From assembly GCA_032716605.1 (NCBI GenBank), contig CM064552.1:12804886-12868885 (forward strand): a stretch of 64,000 bases of DNA, written 5' to 3'. Source of the stretch: Paralithodes platypus (taxonomy: Eukaryota > Arthropoda > Malacostraca > Decapoda > Lithodidae). Position 1 is the stretch's first letter. Every line of letters starts with the position of its first letter. The notes beneath the pieces are model-generated. The model was not told the origin of the DNA and did no database searches. It saw nothing but the letters and a program-made list of their open reading frames with translations. Below, piece after piece: positions 1 through 9,590 of this stretch. The translations under genes and the position numbers were made by a program.

Positions 1-33
1 ACGGTCCCTCACGAAACCGGAACGAATATACAA

Positions 34-322
34 CTACAGAATCAGCAGGGCCTGTACGCTGTTGGTAGGTGCAGATTCTTCTTCTTCCTCCTCGTCTTCC
101 TCACTCTCATCCACTTCAACCTCGAGCTCTCCACTATCGGGGCCGAGGTCGAGAACAACTTCATCTTCCTCAGGCGTCGAGAGGGCAGGCGGTGAGTTGG
201 AGGGGCCAGGCTGAGAGGGGTCAGAGTTGGAGGGGCCAGACTGAGAGGGGTAAAAAGGTGAGGTGGCAGACGTCGAGGTGGCAGGGGAAGCCTTCCTGGC
301 CTTCTTCACGCCTTTCTTATGC
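34..322 (-). CDS. acidic, Ser/Pro-rich unrecognised protein of the left transposon
   Basis: I place the start at the ATG at 322 (MHKKGVKKARKAS...). An in-frame ATG at 576 lies upstream of the TATA box, so it would not be transcribed from that promoter. The protein is about 95 residues with three zones. Residues 1-13 are basic, 14-55 are Ser/Pro/Thr-rich with a repeated QPGPSNS-like motif, and 56-87 are strongly acidic with an unbroken Glu/Asp run. A TAG stop follows ...QALLIL. I do not recognise the family. The charge layout resembles the disordered N-terminus of a transposon-encoded DNA-binding or accessory protein, and further exons may lie to the left of the window. The function is unknown. 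Confidence 0.4.
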
Positions 323-330
323 ATGGTACA

Positions 331-463
331 GGGCAGGGCAGGGCAGGGTGCAGAGGGTGACAAGCAGGGCAGGGCAGGGTGCAGAGGGTGGCAAGCAGGG
401 CAGGGCAGGGTGCAGAGGGTGGCAAGCAGGGCAGGGCAGGGTGCAGAGGGTGGCAAGCAGGTG
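331..463 (-). repeat. 31-bp G-rich tandem repeat (about 4 copies) in the leader
   Basis: The unit contains GGGCAGGGCAGGG followed by TGCAGAGGGTGGCAAGCA on the plus strand. It lies between the TATA box and the chosen ATG, so it would be 5' untranslated leader. Each unit has several GGG runs, giving G-quadruplex potential on the plus strand. Confidence 0.85.
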
Positions 464-532
464 GTAGGGTTGGCTTGTTGTTTGCTGCTCCGGTGTGGTG
501 AGAGGTGTGACGGGAGTGTCCCCCGCTGGTCC

Positions 533-539
533 TTATATA
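533..539 (-). promoter_or_regulatory. TATA box driving the acidic ORF
   Basis: TATATAAGG on the minus strand, followed about 30 bases downstream by TCACACC, an Inr-like start context. The mirror copy at 1455-1463 keeps the same TATA, spacing and downstream TCACACC, so the two copies retain the promoter core. Confidence 0.5.
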
Positions 540-660
540 CCCCCCGTACAACGTTGCCGCGTCTTCCCGCCAACACGCAGTGCGGCGGTGCTGCCAGATG
601 CGCCCGGACTAACTTTAACTGTCCCGTTTGACGGGAATATTGTACGATTGGCGGGAGAAG

Positions 661-723
661 CTTACGTTTGACCGGGCTAGCTGCTCCCGTAAGACGTAGC
701 AGCTAGCCCGGTCAGACGTAGGA
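661..723. repeat. subterminal hairpin, left copy
   Basis: Arms built on ACGTTTGACCGGGCTAGCTG and its inverse. Compared with the matching hairpin at 1244-1319 it has lost the inner GTCTGACGGG segment. Confidence 0.75.
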
Positions 724-1243
724 TTTCCCGACTTTTGACATACGTGAGCGCGAGCCACGTATCTGATTCGAAATCCAAAACATACCGGGCGGCCTTGGCC
801 GCACCCACCACCTCCCCGACCAGCGTGGCTACTCCCGCCATGCGTACCAACCCCCACGACTAGACACAATTTCATTTACGTTTTGCGTACTAAGCCCTTA
901 CGTTTTACGTATTCGGTTGCCAACTACCAATAAACCTTCGTACGGGAGCATATACATGAATGTGTGACCCCAGCATTATGCTGGGGTCACACATTCACGT
1001 ATATGCTCCCGTATGCTCCCGTACGAAGGTTTATTGGTAGTTGGCAACCGAATACGTAAAACGTAAGGGCTTAGTACGCAAAACGTAAATTAAATTGTGT
1101 TTAGTCGTGGGGGTTGGTACGCATGGCGGGAGTAGCCACGCTGGTCGGGGAGGTGGTTGGTGCGGCCAAGGCCGCCCGGTATGTTTTGGATTTCAAATCA
1201 GATACGGGGCTCGCGCTCCCGTATGTCAAAAGTCGGGAAATCT

Positions 1244-1319
1244 TACGTCTGACCGGGCGAGCTGCTACGTCTGACGGGAGCAGCCCCGTCAGACGTAGCT
1301 GCTCGCCCGGTCAGACGTA
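1244..1319. repeat. 38-bp-arm subterminal hairpin
   Basis: Near-perfect palindrome: TACGTCTGACCGGGCGAGCT and onward reads back on the opposite strand up to 1319, with a short AGCAG centre. TACGTCTGAC recurs near the right end of the element (about 2690), suggesting a repeated protein-binding site. Confidence 0.85.
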
Positions 1320-1454
1320 AGCTGCTCCCGTCAATCGTAAAATATTCCCGTCAAACGGGAAAGTTTACGTTAGTCCGGGCGCATCTGGCAGCCCCGCCGC
1401 ACTGCGGGGGGAAAACGCGGCAACGTTGTAGGGGGGGGGGGGGGGAGGGGGGGG

Positions 1455-1463
1455 TATATAAGG
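1455..1463 (+). promoter_or_regulatory. TATA box, right copy, now without its ORF
   Basis: TATATAAGG after a G-rich run, followed by CTCCCGTCACACCTCTCACC as in the left copy. The sequence diverges after 1518 and no acidic ORF follows. Confidence 0.45.
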
Positions 1464-1547
1464 ACCAGCGGGGGATACTCCCGTCACACCTCTCACCACA
1501 CCGGAGCAGCAACCAACTATATATACGTCCTCGCAGAAAATAAATCG

Positions 1548-1990
1548 TAGCAGCGAAACGACTGTACCTATGGCTTTCATATTTTTATCACATGTACCTT
1601 ACCCTTTAGGCTATCCACCACAAACATCCCAAATCCCTCCTCCCACCCACTCGCTGATTGTCGGTCCCGTCAGAAGGAAAAAAAAGGAAAATCTGTGGCG
1701 GCGAAACGACTGCACCAATCGGTTCCATATTTGTGTGACAAGTCCCTTACCCTTCTGACTTCCCCCTACCACACCCCCAATCGCCTCCCACCACCCACTT
1801 CTAGCGTATCCGTATCCGTACGAAGAAAAGGAAAAAAAGGAAAATCCGTGGTGGCGAAACTACCTCACCAATCGGCTTCATATGTGTAACAGAAGTCAAT
1901 TACCCTTCTAGCTTCCCCCCACCAAACCCAAAACCACCCTCCCACCACCCTCCCACCCATACATTCCGATACCATAAAAGTCTCTGTAGT
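1548..1990 (+). repeat. about 150-bp tandem repeat, 3 diverged units
   Basis: Units start near 1548, 1698 and 1850. Each carries GGCGAAACKACYNCACCAAT, then CATATNTGTGTRACA, a pyrimidine-rich CCCTTCTRRCTTCCCCC stretch and AAGGAAAA. It lies inside the 979-2859 element. The small ORFs across it are not conserved between units. Confidence 0.75.
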
Positions 1991-2178
1991 CTATAGTGTC
2001 TTTTCAGCTACTTTCGGGACCATCGGGGACCTGATTTCTGGCGAGGGGAGTGTTTTTTTTACCATTATCCTTCTTTTTTCTCCCAACTTGATAGATTTAG
2101 CCAAAAACAAAACAAAAAACAAAAAAAACTCTGGCACTGGCAGAAGCACACCGTCAAAATTGGCTGGCACTCAGCGGG

Positions 2179-2370
2179 TTAAAGGTTACAAGGATGAATG
2201 GTCTCTCCTCTTGCTCCTTTCCTTCTTCTCTTGTTCCTCTTTTGTAGTTCCAAGATTTCGATGTAGGAAAGGATCCATTGCATTAGCCGCGTGTTATGCC
2301 TGTTCTCCGGTTTTATTAGGGAGTTCACAAAATTGAGCTCCTCCAGGATGAATTCCGCGATGTTGTTCAT
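2179..2370 (-). CDS. 63-residue ORF at the right end of the transposon, unrecognised
   Basis: It starts MNNIAEFILEELNF and ends in a very basic run KRNKRRRKGARGE before TAA. It is placed about 490 bp inside the right terminus and reads into the element, where the second gene of a two-gene Harbinger-type element would begin. A hydrophobic/acidic helix followed by an Arg/Lys cluster is seen at the N-terminus of many transposases, but I see no catalytic motif. A truncated first exon of a transposase is my best guess; a chance ORF is possible. Confidence 0.3.
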   Translation of the reverse strand: MNNIAEFILEELNFVNSLIKPENRHNTRLMQWILSYIEILELQKRNKRRRKGARGETIHPCNL

Positions 2371-2862
2371 GGTGCCGATGAAGGACTGGGAATGGGAATG
2401 GTGTGGCCATTCCTGCCCTTTTGCAGTTCCCAGATTCCAACCCAGACCTACGTGGTTGACAAAGACTGTCTTTGTCTGTGTTTGGACAGACGGGGTGTGT
2501 GTACGCTTGTCCGGAAACGGTCCACGTAAGTCCTAAACACTCCCAAGACGTACGGCCAGCTACGCAGGTCTTGTGGGGGCGTGGCCATGGGCGTGGCCTG
2601 TGTTCCTGCAAATCGGGCAGCCCAGGCGGACTAACGGGGACATGCTTACGCAAGTCGCAAGCACGTATGTAGTTCCATACGACTACATTACGTCTGACGT
2701 AACACTGGCCCCGTCACCACGGTACGTCTGTCGGGAAGTGCAATAGTCGTGCTCTATACGGGCGTACACGGCCGGACTACGCCCGTCAGAACACAAAATT
2801 GGCGATTACGCCTGATGGGAGCTGTCGGGAGCGATATACGGGAATGTGTCACCCCAGCATTA

Positions 2863-2975
2863 CGAAGACAACTCTGGATTCCGGTACATCCGAAATGTGG
2901 CCAGAAACAACAAACTATACCTGCGTTGCGTCCAGCACCCCAAGTGTGGAGGAAGAGCCGTCTTGTCGGAGGTAA
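2863..2975 (+). CDS. partial FLYWCH zinc-finger exon, cut by transposon
   Basis: Translates as YEDNSGFRYIRN...LYLRCVQHPKCGGRAVLSE. This fits the first half of a FLYWCH domain: an aromatic GFRY start, basic linker, the YWRC position (Leu replaces Trp here), and the second Cys in HPKCGGRA. The final HxH pair is not present. The reading stops at GAG|GTAAAAATT (about 2973), a good splice donor, so the rest is expected in a downstream exon that I did not find. Upstream, coding sequence is replaced at the TTA by the 979-2859 transposon. FLYWCH domains occur in insect Mod(mdg4)-type chromatin proteins and in some transposon proteins; the sequence does not say which applies. Confidence 0.55.
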
Positions 2976-3460
2976 AAATTGTAGTTGGAATGTATCCCCC
3001 CCCCCTCCCTATACAATTATGGGTAAGAAAAGGGTATTTAAACTGCCGGTCAATATAAAATTTATGTAATTAAATTGCTAACAAAAAATTGTATCTAGTT
3101 TAGAGTTGTGTAAGTTTGTTTTGATTTGTGATAATAGGCGGAAATGCATAATTACCCATTAAACATCAATCTAAAATCACGCCCCCCACTCGCGAAAAAT
3201 GACTATTTGGCCATAACCAGTTGCCGTGGGATACAAAATATGTTGGGGGGGGGGGTAATCATAGTAATTATTGAAACCTTTATATATTTAAACAGTAGGG
3301 GGCAAAAACCTAATTTTCCCCAACGCGAGTCGCCGAGGCGGATGTAAACAAACTCACCCGCCTCTTGCGAGGTTGGCTTTATAGAGGATATATTTTTTCT
3401 TTCTTTTTCAGGATCAGTAATACATTTTTACGCGCATTTAGACGCATATCAGAATTGTAG
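2976..3460. other. spacer, no gene seen
   Basis: AT-rich with short C and G runs (2997-3006, 3245-3255). It would be intron if the FLYWCH exon is real. No domain or RNA recognised. Confidence 0.5.
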
Positions 3461-4075
3461 GAGATATGACAGTATAATTGTAGGAGTTATGCCGGATGCA
3501 CCGTGTGGTGTAGGAGATATGCTGGGTACTCAGTATCAGAATAAATATTGTAGGAGATAATCTATCTATTGCCTGACGCTGTGATCCCCGAAGGGGTGGC
3601 CACGAACGAACCGCCCCATGCACCTCTGTCCCCAGTCAGTCGACGCCCCTCCCCCCAACCAGCACCGCCTTTGTTCATGTACTTCCTCACTCCATCCTTC
3701 CACCTCTCATTCGGTCTACCTCTCCCTCTCTGTCCCTCCACCTCGCTCTCGTACACCCTCTTAGTCATTCTCTCGCTTTCCATACGTTCCATATGACCGA
3801 ACCATCTCAAGTTGTTCCTTTTCACGCTTTCCAGCACATCTACCTCCACACCACACCTCCTTCTTACTTCCTCATTAGTCTGTCTAATGAGGAGGTAATG
3901 ACGGTATAATTGTAGGAGTTATGCCGGATGCACCGTTTGGTGTAGGAGATATGCTGGGTACTCAGTTTTGGTGTAGGAAATGTGCTGGATACTTGTTTTT
4001 GTGTAGGAAATATGACCGACTATGTGTAGGATATGTGGCAGTACTCCAACTTTTGTAGTTGTGTAGGAGATGTGA
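3440..4075 (+). repeat. degenerate tandem repeat with GTAGGAGATATG motif, split by a LINE tail
   Basis: The motif GTAGGAGWTATGCYGGRTRC recurs about every 30 bases at 3455-3560 and 3905-4075. A 66-bp block at 3468-3533 recurs at 3900-3965 with two mismatches, on either side of the LINE fragment at 3555-3899. Confidence 0.75.
3555..3899 (-). mobile_element. LINE tail (RTE/jockey-like), 5' truncated
   Basis: The minus strand reads TNEEVRRRC, then NNLRWFGHMERMESERMTKR and GRPNERWKDGVRKYM. This is the conserved region after the reverse transcriptase in many arthropod LINEs (RWFGH, GRPxxRW). The polymerase core itself is absent. The 3' end reads into an ATAG tail. A one-base loss relative to the copy at 19947 shifts the last 30 codons. 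Confidence 0.8.
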
Positions 4076-4211
4076 CTACGCCCCAAACAGCCAACAAGGA
4101 TGGCAATAACTTGTCAGCTGATTTACTATCATAAATGGTGTAACCTTATGACGAGAACGCCTACATGTTATTTAAGTATGTATCTTTTCAATGATGATAC
4201 ATACACATATG

Positions 4212-4364
4212 AAATGGCACGAAAGGTCTTAATATTGACAAAGAAATGTGGTGAAAGGTTTTTGAAATCGCAAAACTAATGGGCCGAACGTCTTAAAATC
4301 AGAAAACTAATGGGGTTAAACATGAGGGAGAAGGGGGTCCAGAAAAACAAGCATCCCCCCTTAA
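4212..4364 (-). mobile_element. MITE-A, partial (end retained)
   Basis: Holds GGCACGAAAGGTCTTAA, AAACTAATGGGNCGAACGTC and the GAGGGAGAAGGGGGTCC end, with TTAA at 4361-4364. The core motif and the other half are missing. Confidence 0.75.
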
Positions 4365-4385
4365 ACCCTCTCAAATCCCTGTCTT

Positions 4386-4515
4386 GCAAGTGTAATGCTT
4401 AGAGTGTTGAAGATCTGTATGTGGTAACCCAGGTTCGAATCCCGGGAAAATCACATACTGTACTTTCATTAATTTCATTAGGAGGTGTTTGGTGGAGTGA
4501 AATTGATAAATTTGA
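4386..4515 (+). mobile_element. tRNA-derived SINE, copy 1
   Basis: Box B GGTTCGAATCC at 4432-4442 in a tRNA-like context, followed by CACATACT...TTCATTAATTTCATT and AGGAGGTGTTTGG. It aligns along its length with the copy at 4702. Box A is degraded. Confidence 0.65.
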
Positions 4516-4701
4516 TCATTCCTATAGCTTCAGGGATATTTCATAGCGAGGTCGGTCCTTAGAGATCTGTGCCCTGTAAAATGCTCTTTTCTTTCACTTA
4601 AACATTACGCTATTCAGTGTGCAGTTGGGTCTGATTACATTATTAGATTGATATCCAGTATCCGATAAATGGATATAAAATCGTAGTCATGTACTTGATC
4701 C

Positions 4702-4840
4702 TTAACTGTCTTGATGGTGTAGGCCTAATGGTTAGAGTGTTTAAGATCAGTATGTGGTAACCTAGGTTCGAATCCAGGGAAAATCTCATACTTTCATCAA
4801 TTTCATTGGGAGGTGTTTGGGTGTTGTGAGTGAAATTGTT
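4702..4840 (+). mobile_element. tRNA-derived SINE, copy 2
   Basis: Box A-like GTGTAGGCCTAATGG at about 4717 and box B GGTTCGAATCC at 4765-4775, spaced as in a tRNA. The body CATACTTTCATCAATTTCATT matches copy 1, about 330 bp upstream in the same orientation. Confidence 0.7.
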
Positions 4841-5557
4841 AAATTAAATTATTATAACTTGCCTCTAGGCTACGGCCCGACATATTCAATGATGAATCAG
4901 ATTATTTAGCTTTAATATTTTGTAATGTTGATTCAACCTAAATATGAGTCTACAACACTGATGATATTTGGTTTATCTCATAGGTTTCCTTTGCGTAAGT
5001 ACCAACACTGACGCTTACTAGTTTTAGACATTTTATTGACAATTACATAAGTATAATATAGATATTTATAGCTCAATGTGTAACTTATATTGTAGAAAAT
5101 ACTGTTATTCGCGATCCCAAATATATTTTGTAGAAGATAACCCGAAAATTGCTGAATGAAAAATATGTGTCGATTTCTTGTGGTTAGCCGATAACATTTT
5201 CAATCATTATTTGTAGACGAACTATTGATTCCAGCTGAACTTGTGTTCAAACTTACAAGGGACGTGATTGGAACAAGGAAAGCAAATTCGTCTACTATTT
5301 ATAGTTTGGGACTCCCTATCAAATTAGTTTTAGCCTTATAGTGTATGAAAGGGGAAGCATTCTTTGCGAGCAACATAAATAAAAACATAAACACGCGAAA
5401 GGAATTGAACATGTACTCATGAATTTGCCAGTAATCTATATTTTATTCCTATCAGCAACATTTAGACGCCAGCCCTCAGTAGAATACATACAGTAATCAA
5501 TTTATATAAACAATACCGGTATCTGCATTTGCGAGTGCGTGTATGATTGTATTTGAG
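4841..5557. other. AT-rich spacer, nothing recognised
   Basis: Many stops in all frames, no repeat seen elsewhere in the window. Confidence 0.5.
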
Positions 5558-5587
5558 GTGTGTGTGCGTGTGCGTGTGTGTGTGTGT

Positions 5588-5669
<82 letters not shown>
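5558..5669. repeat. (GT)n array
   Basis: About 110 bp, with GC interruptions at its left edge. The VCV/THT ORFs across it are translation artefacts. Confidence 0.95.
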
Positions 5670-5671
<2 letters not shown>

Positions 5672-7567
5672 TCCTTGCCGAGTTCAGCCGTATATGGACA
5701 ATCATACTCAATCATCGGTGTCTTAATTCCTTAGGCATAGTAATTACCCGAGATTGGATATGCAGTTGTGATTAACCAAACGCAGGATTGCACATCTATT
5801 TCAGTTTGTGGTTATGAAAATGTAGTGTTTGTGTTGTGACTGTAGCGACACTAATTGTTTAATGTTTGGTAATTTCTTTGAGTTAGACAATGTGAAGTGT
5901 AGAGTCGGCAGTATACATTCGAGTCTCCTTTCATTAACAAACCAATGTTTAATTCATGGAACGTATATTACTAAAAGGTTTTTGACAACTGTTGTGCTCC
6001 TATTGCTTTACCACTGAAAGAGACATTATGAAATCGATTTATTATTTGTCACCTACAGTAGGCATAATGAACTAAATAATTGCAACATAAATATTATCGT
6101 CAACTTTACTTTATATGTTTGCTTATGACTGAAGGCGTGAAGAGAAAATATAACTTTGGGGGCTTCTGTTGTTTTGACAGTATATATTAATGTTAGATGA
6201 TTATGATAAAAGTTTTATTCACTAGTCGTAGTGTCTAGGTTTTTAATGAAAATAACATTCTTTTAGCTTTTTACTGCTTATTGAGCAATCTACAGCTTGA
6301 CAAGGGAAGACCTGATAAACACGAGTACAAAGGATGCAATTGCGTCGTAAAATAATGTATTGTTAAGGACTATTGAGAAATTGATTGCAAATAGTATACA
6401 TCTATTTAAGAATTCCAAACCTCTATTAAATATTCCCTAAGAGGACATGTTCCTAGTGAGATGATATTGTCAGAGAACGTGTTTACAATAATCGTAACTT
6501 CTTAAAAAAATATAATGGATATAGATAAAGTACAGCTTTGTTTTAGTGCCTGGAGATCATTAAAGATTTCCACTGCATATTGAATAAGCGGCAGCCTAAA
6601 GATATATTTACTCAAGCACTTTTGATTTGCAATATTGCATTTTTCTGATTTTTAGGGCTATTTTGTACAGGCATCGGCAAGTAGAGTGAAAAGATAATAT
6701 AATAGGTGACAACATTATTGCAAAAGTATACTCCAGTAGTTACCAGCTCAGAGGGTGTAAATCCGCCATAATGAACACGGGGTCGGAGATGAGGTGGTAG
6801 AAGGAAGACTTTTATAATTACCAGATGTCATTTTCATCATATTATAGTACTAATGGGTAGAAACTCAACTTTATTTCTGGCATTGTGAGTCCACAATTCA
6901 AAATTATTAAGTAGAAAGAAGGTACATATAAGAGCTTGGAGTGCTGAAGTAGAACGTAGTTAAAATGCCTCTTAAGACGTCAGGCAAAGGGGATTTAAAG
7001 AATTGTGTAGTAGATAGATAGATATATAGTGTAGTAGTACTGAAAGTAAGTGTCTGTTTGCTTTGATTCAAGTTTTTTTAAGTAGCAAACCGTACTAGTA
7101 TTAGTATTAGTAGTAGTTGTAGCAGTAGTAGTCGTAGTAGTGAGGGTGAGATAGTAGTTTGCTTTGGAGAGCCTGGTGTATTTAAGTTAAAAGCCTTGTA
7201 ATCAGATATGGATGTGGACAATAATTCCTCTGATATACATATTTTTACATGACGTTGAGAGTAATAATATTGAAAGTAGAATTGAGAGTGTGTGTGAAAA
7301 GTCTTGGAATTAGATGAGGATATGGAAAACTATTAATTTAAATTTCAAACACGAGATAAACGGAACGATAGAAGTCTTAAGTAGAAATTAGTATTATTAG
7401 TAGTGTGTGTTTGTGTGTGAAAGAGAGTGAGAGCGAGAGGGGGGGGGGGTTCTTGTAATTAGACATGAATATGGATAAAATTCCTCTTAAAGACTAAAAC
7501 ACAACCTAAAATGGACGTTGGGAGTTTTATATGAAATGTAGTATTAGTAGTATTAGTTTTAAGCAGA
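5670..7567. other. AT-rich spacer, nothing recognised
   Basis: About 1.9 kb without a repeat shared with the rest of the window and without a convincing ORF. From 7095 it becomes rich in AGT triplets; a short G run lies at 7440-7449. Confidence 0.5.
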
Positions 7568-7618
<51 letters not shown>

Positions 7619-7665
7619 CATCAGTAGCAGCAGTAGTAGTAGTAATTATAAGCAGAACGTAGTAG
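7568..7665. repeat. (AGT)n array
   Basis: Pure from about 7568 to 7617, degenerate (AGC, ATT) afterwards. Confidence 0.9.
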
Positions 7666-7767
7666 TATTAGTAGTAGTGAGGGTGAGAGAGTGTGTTTGT
7701 TTTGGAGTGCCTGGTGTGGTTGGGTCCTCGCTCCATGTTTGGTCCACACTCACACCTTGCACCAGTC

Positions 7768-8002
7768 ACTACGGCCACACTTTCATAAACGGCCACACTC
7801 ATAAACGGCCACATTCTTAAACGGCCACACTCATAAACGGCCACATTCTTAAACGGCCACATTCTTAAACGGCCACATTCTTAAACGGCCACACTCATTA
7901 ATGGCCACACTCATAAACGGACAGATTATCATAAACGGCCACGCTCATAAACGGCTGCACTCATAAACGGTCACACCCATAAATGGCCACATATAAAAAA
8001 TG
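7768..8002 (+). repeat. 16-bp minisatellite, AAACGGCCACACTCAT
   Basis: About 14 units, alternating CACTCAT and CATTCTT versions. The middle part forms 32-bp dimers. It directly precedes the 51-bp array. Confidence 0.9.
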
Positions 8003-8022
8003 GCTGGACACTCCCTACATGG

Positions 8023-8392
8023 CTTAATCTAACCACAAATCTTACCTAACCTAGGTAGCCAAACCCTTACCAAACTTAACCTAATCTTGTGTTACCTAAC
8101 CTAAAGTAACCAAACCCTTACCAAACCGAACCTAATCATGTCTTACCTAACCTAAAGTAACCAAACCCTTACCAAACCGAACCTAATCTTGTGTTACCTA
8201 ACCTAAAGTAACCAAACCCTTACCAAACCGAACCTAATCTTGTGTTACCTAACCTAAAGTAACCAAACCCTTACCAAACCGAACCTAATCTTGTGTTACC
8301 TAACCTAAAGTAACCAAACCCTTACCAAACCGAACCTAATCTTGTGTTACCTAACCTAAAGTAATAAAAGCCTTACCAAACCTAAACTAACA
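8023..8392 (+). repeat. 51-bp minisatellite with CCTAA motifs
   Basis: Seven units; the central five are almost identical. Each unit contains ACCTAACCTAA, i.e. two copies of the arthropod telomere motif (TTAGG) read on the other strand, plus AACCAAACCCTTACCAAACC. It is a minisatellite with embedded telomere-like words, not a true telomere tract. Confidence 0.85.
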
Positions 8393-8770
8393 TATCCTAA
8401 CTAAACATAACGTAATCTAACCTTTAGGTTGTTTAGGATTGTATACGTTCCAGTTGTGGCCGTTCTAGCCTGCTTCCTAACCTTCAACCAGTACCAGTAG
8501 TTTTCAAACTGTGCCAAATCAAGCAAGGCCAATGAAGCCACAGGCAACTTAAAATGCTAATCTATCCTAAGCAAATCAAGTATACTAGTAGCAGTATTGG
8601 CTGAGGATTATTTGTTTCGTATGTGCATGAAGGAGACAAAAAACAAAGGTGCCTGTAACTAGTGTTCCCCCCCCCCCCCCAAAGTTGAACAAAAATGAAA
8701 GTGAGGCAAATTCAAAGTACGTTAGAGTAAAAATGTCTGGTTGAACTGGGCTACTGGATGAGTGGTCAGG

Positions 8771-8977
8771 TTCCTCTTCAAATTACAGGCTCGCTATCGC
8801 TCGCCAGGAAAAAATAGACACCTAAATGGCACCAAAGGTCTTAAAATTAACAACGAAATGGGCGACAGGTGTTAAAATCGCCAACCTAATGGGCCGAACG
8901 TCTTAAAATCACAAAACTAATGGGGCTAAACACGAGGGAGAAAGGGGACCAGAAAAAAACGACCCATGTCCTCTTAA
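8771..8977 (-). mobile_element. MITE-A, right half
   Basis: Core CTCGCTATCGCTCGCCAGG at 8790, then the full right half to TTAA at 8974-8977. The left half is replaced by unrelated sequence after a C run at 8668-8681. Confidence 0.8.
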
Positions 8978-8990
8978 GTCAAGTCTCTCT

Positions 8991-9026
<36 letters not shown>

Positions 9027-9103
9027 ACAAAGTGGTGTACAATCTATCTTATTCTAGTTACATTATAGTTTATCTTATTGTACCAGTACCTCCCTACAAT
9101 CAA

Positions 9104-9360
<257 letters not shown>

Positions 9361-9393
9361 ACCTCTTGCTCTGCTCTTCCTTCCTGAATTATA

Positions 9394-9438
<45 letters not shown>

Positions 9439-9590
9439 CTGGCTCTCACATTTACCTGTTCTCTGTATTCTCTCTTGCCCTCCCTCTTCTGCTCCTTGCT
9501 TTATTCTGTCCGTCTTAGTCTCTCTTCTTGTTCCTTTATTTATTTATTTCCCCTTTCTGCTATTATTGTCTCCCTCTTCACCACCTTGTT

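Larger units (their letters stand above)
1..975 (-). mobile_element. TTA-target DNA transposon, left copy, end outside window
   Basis: One terminus lies at 975 (the minus strand begins TGCTGGGGTCACAC) and abuts a TTA at 976-978. The element runs left out of the window. Going inward it holds a subterminal hairpin (661-723), a TATA box (533-539), a G-rich 31-bp tandem repeat (331-463) and an acidic ORF ending at 34. Its outer 500 bp match the outer 540 bp of the element at 979-2859 in inverted orientation. A TTA target is typical of PIF/Harbinger elements, which is why I lean to that superfamily; no transposase domain is visible in this part, so the assignment is inference. Confidence 0.6.
477..1518. 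repeat. about 1.04-kb palindrome formed by two transposon ends head to head
   Basis: Arms are about 477-975 and 979-1518, centred on the TTA at 976-978. They match over roughly 500 bp with scattered mismatches, plus extra G runs and a longer inner hairpin in the right arm. Both arms contain the same TATA box and leader, so it is a divergent promoter pair pointing outward. Confidence 0.85.
979..2859. mobile_element. complete TTA-flanked DNA transposon, 1881 bp, PIF/Harbinger-like (inferred)
   Basis: The left end TGCTGGGGTCACACATTC at 979 and the right end (inverse of TGCTGGGGTGACACATTC) at 2859 form terminal inverted repeats of about 35 bp. TTA sits on both sides (976-978, 2860-2862), consistent with a 3-bp target duplication. 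The left end carries the promoter copy but no acidic ORF follows it. The interior has a 150-bp tandem repeat, and the right end has a short ORF reading inward. It therefore looks like a deletion derivative of a longer two-gene element whose other copy is at 1-975. Confidence 0.75.

Noticed and set aside
1570..1889. ORFs after the right-hand TATA box
   Set aside because: They run through the 150-bp tandem repeat and do not keep the same frame between units.
7668..7862. Cys-rich small protein on the minus strand
   Set aside because: It is a translation of the 16-bp minisatellite.
8023..8392. Chromosome end (telomere)
   Set aside because: The CCTAA words are embedded in a 51-bp unit and followed by ordinary sequence on both sides.
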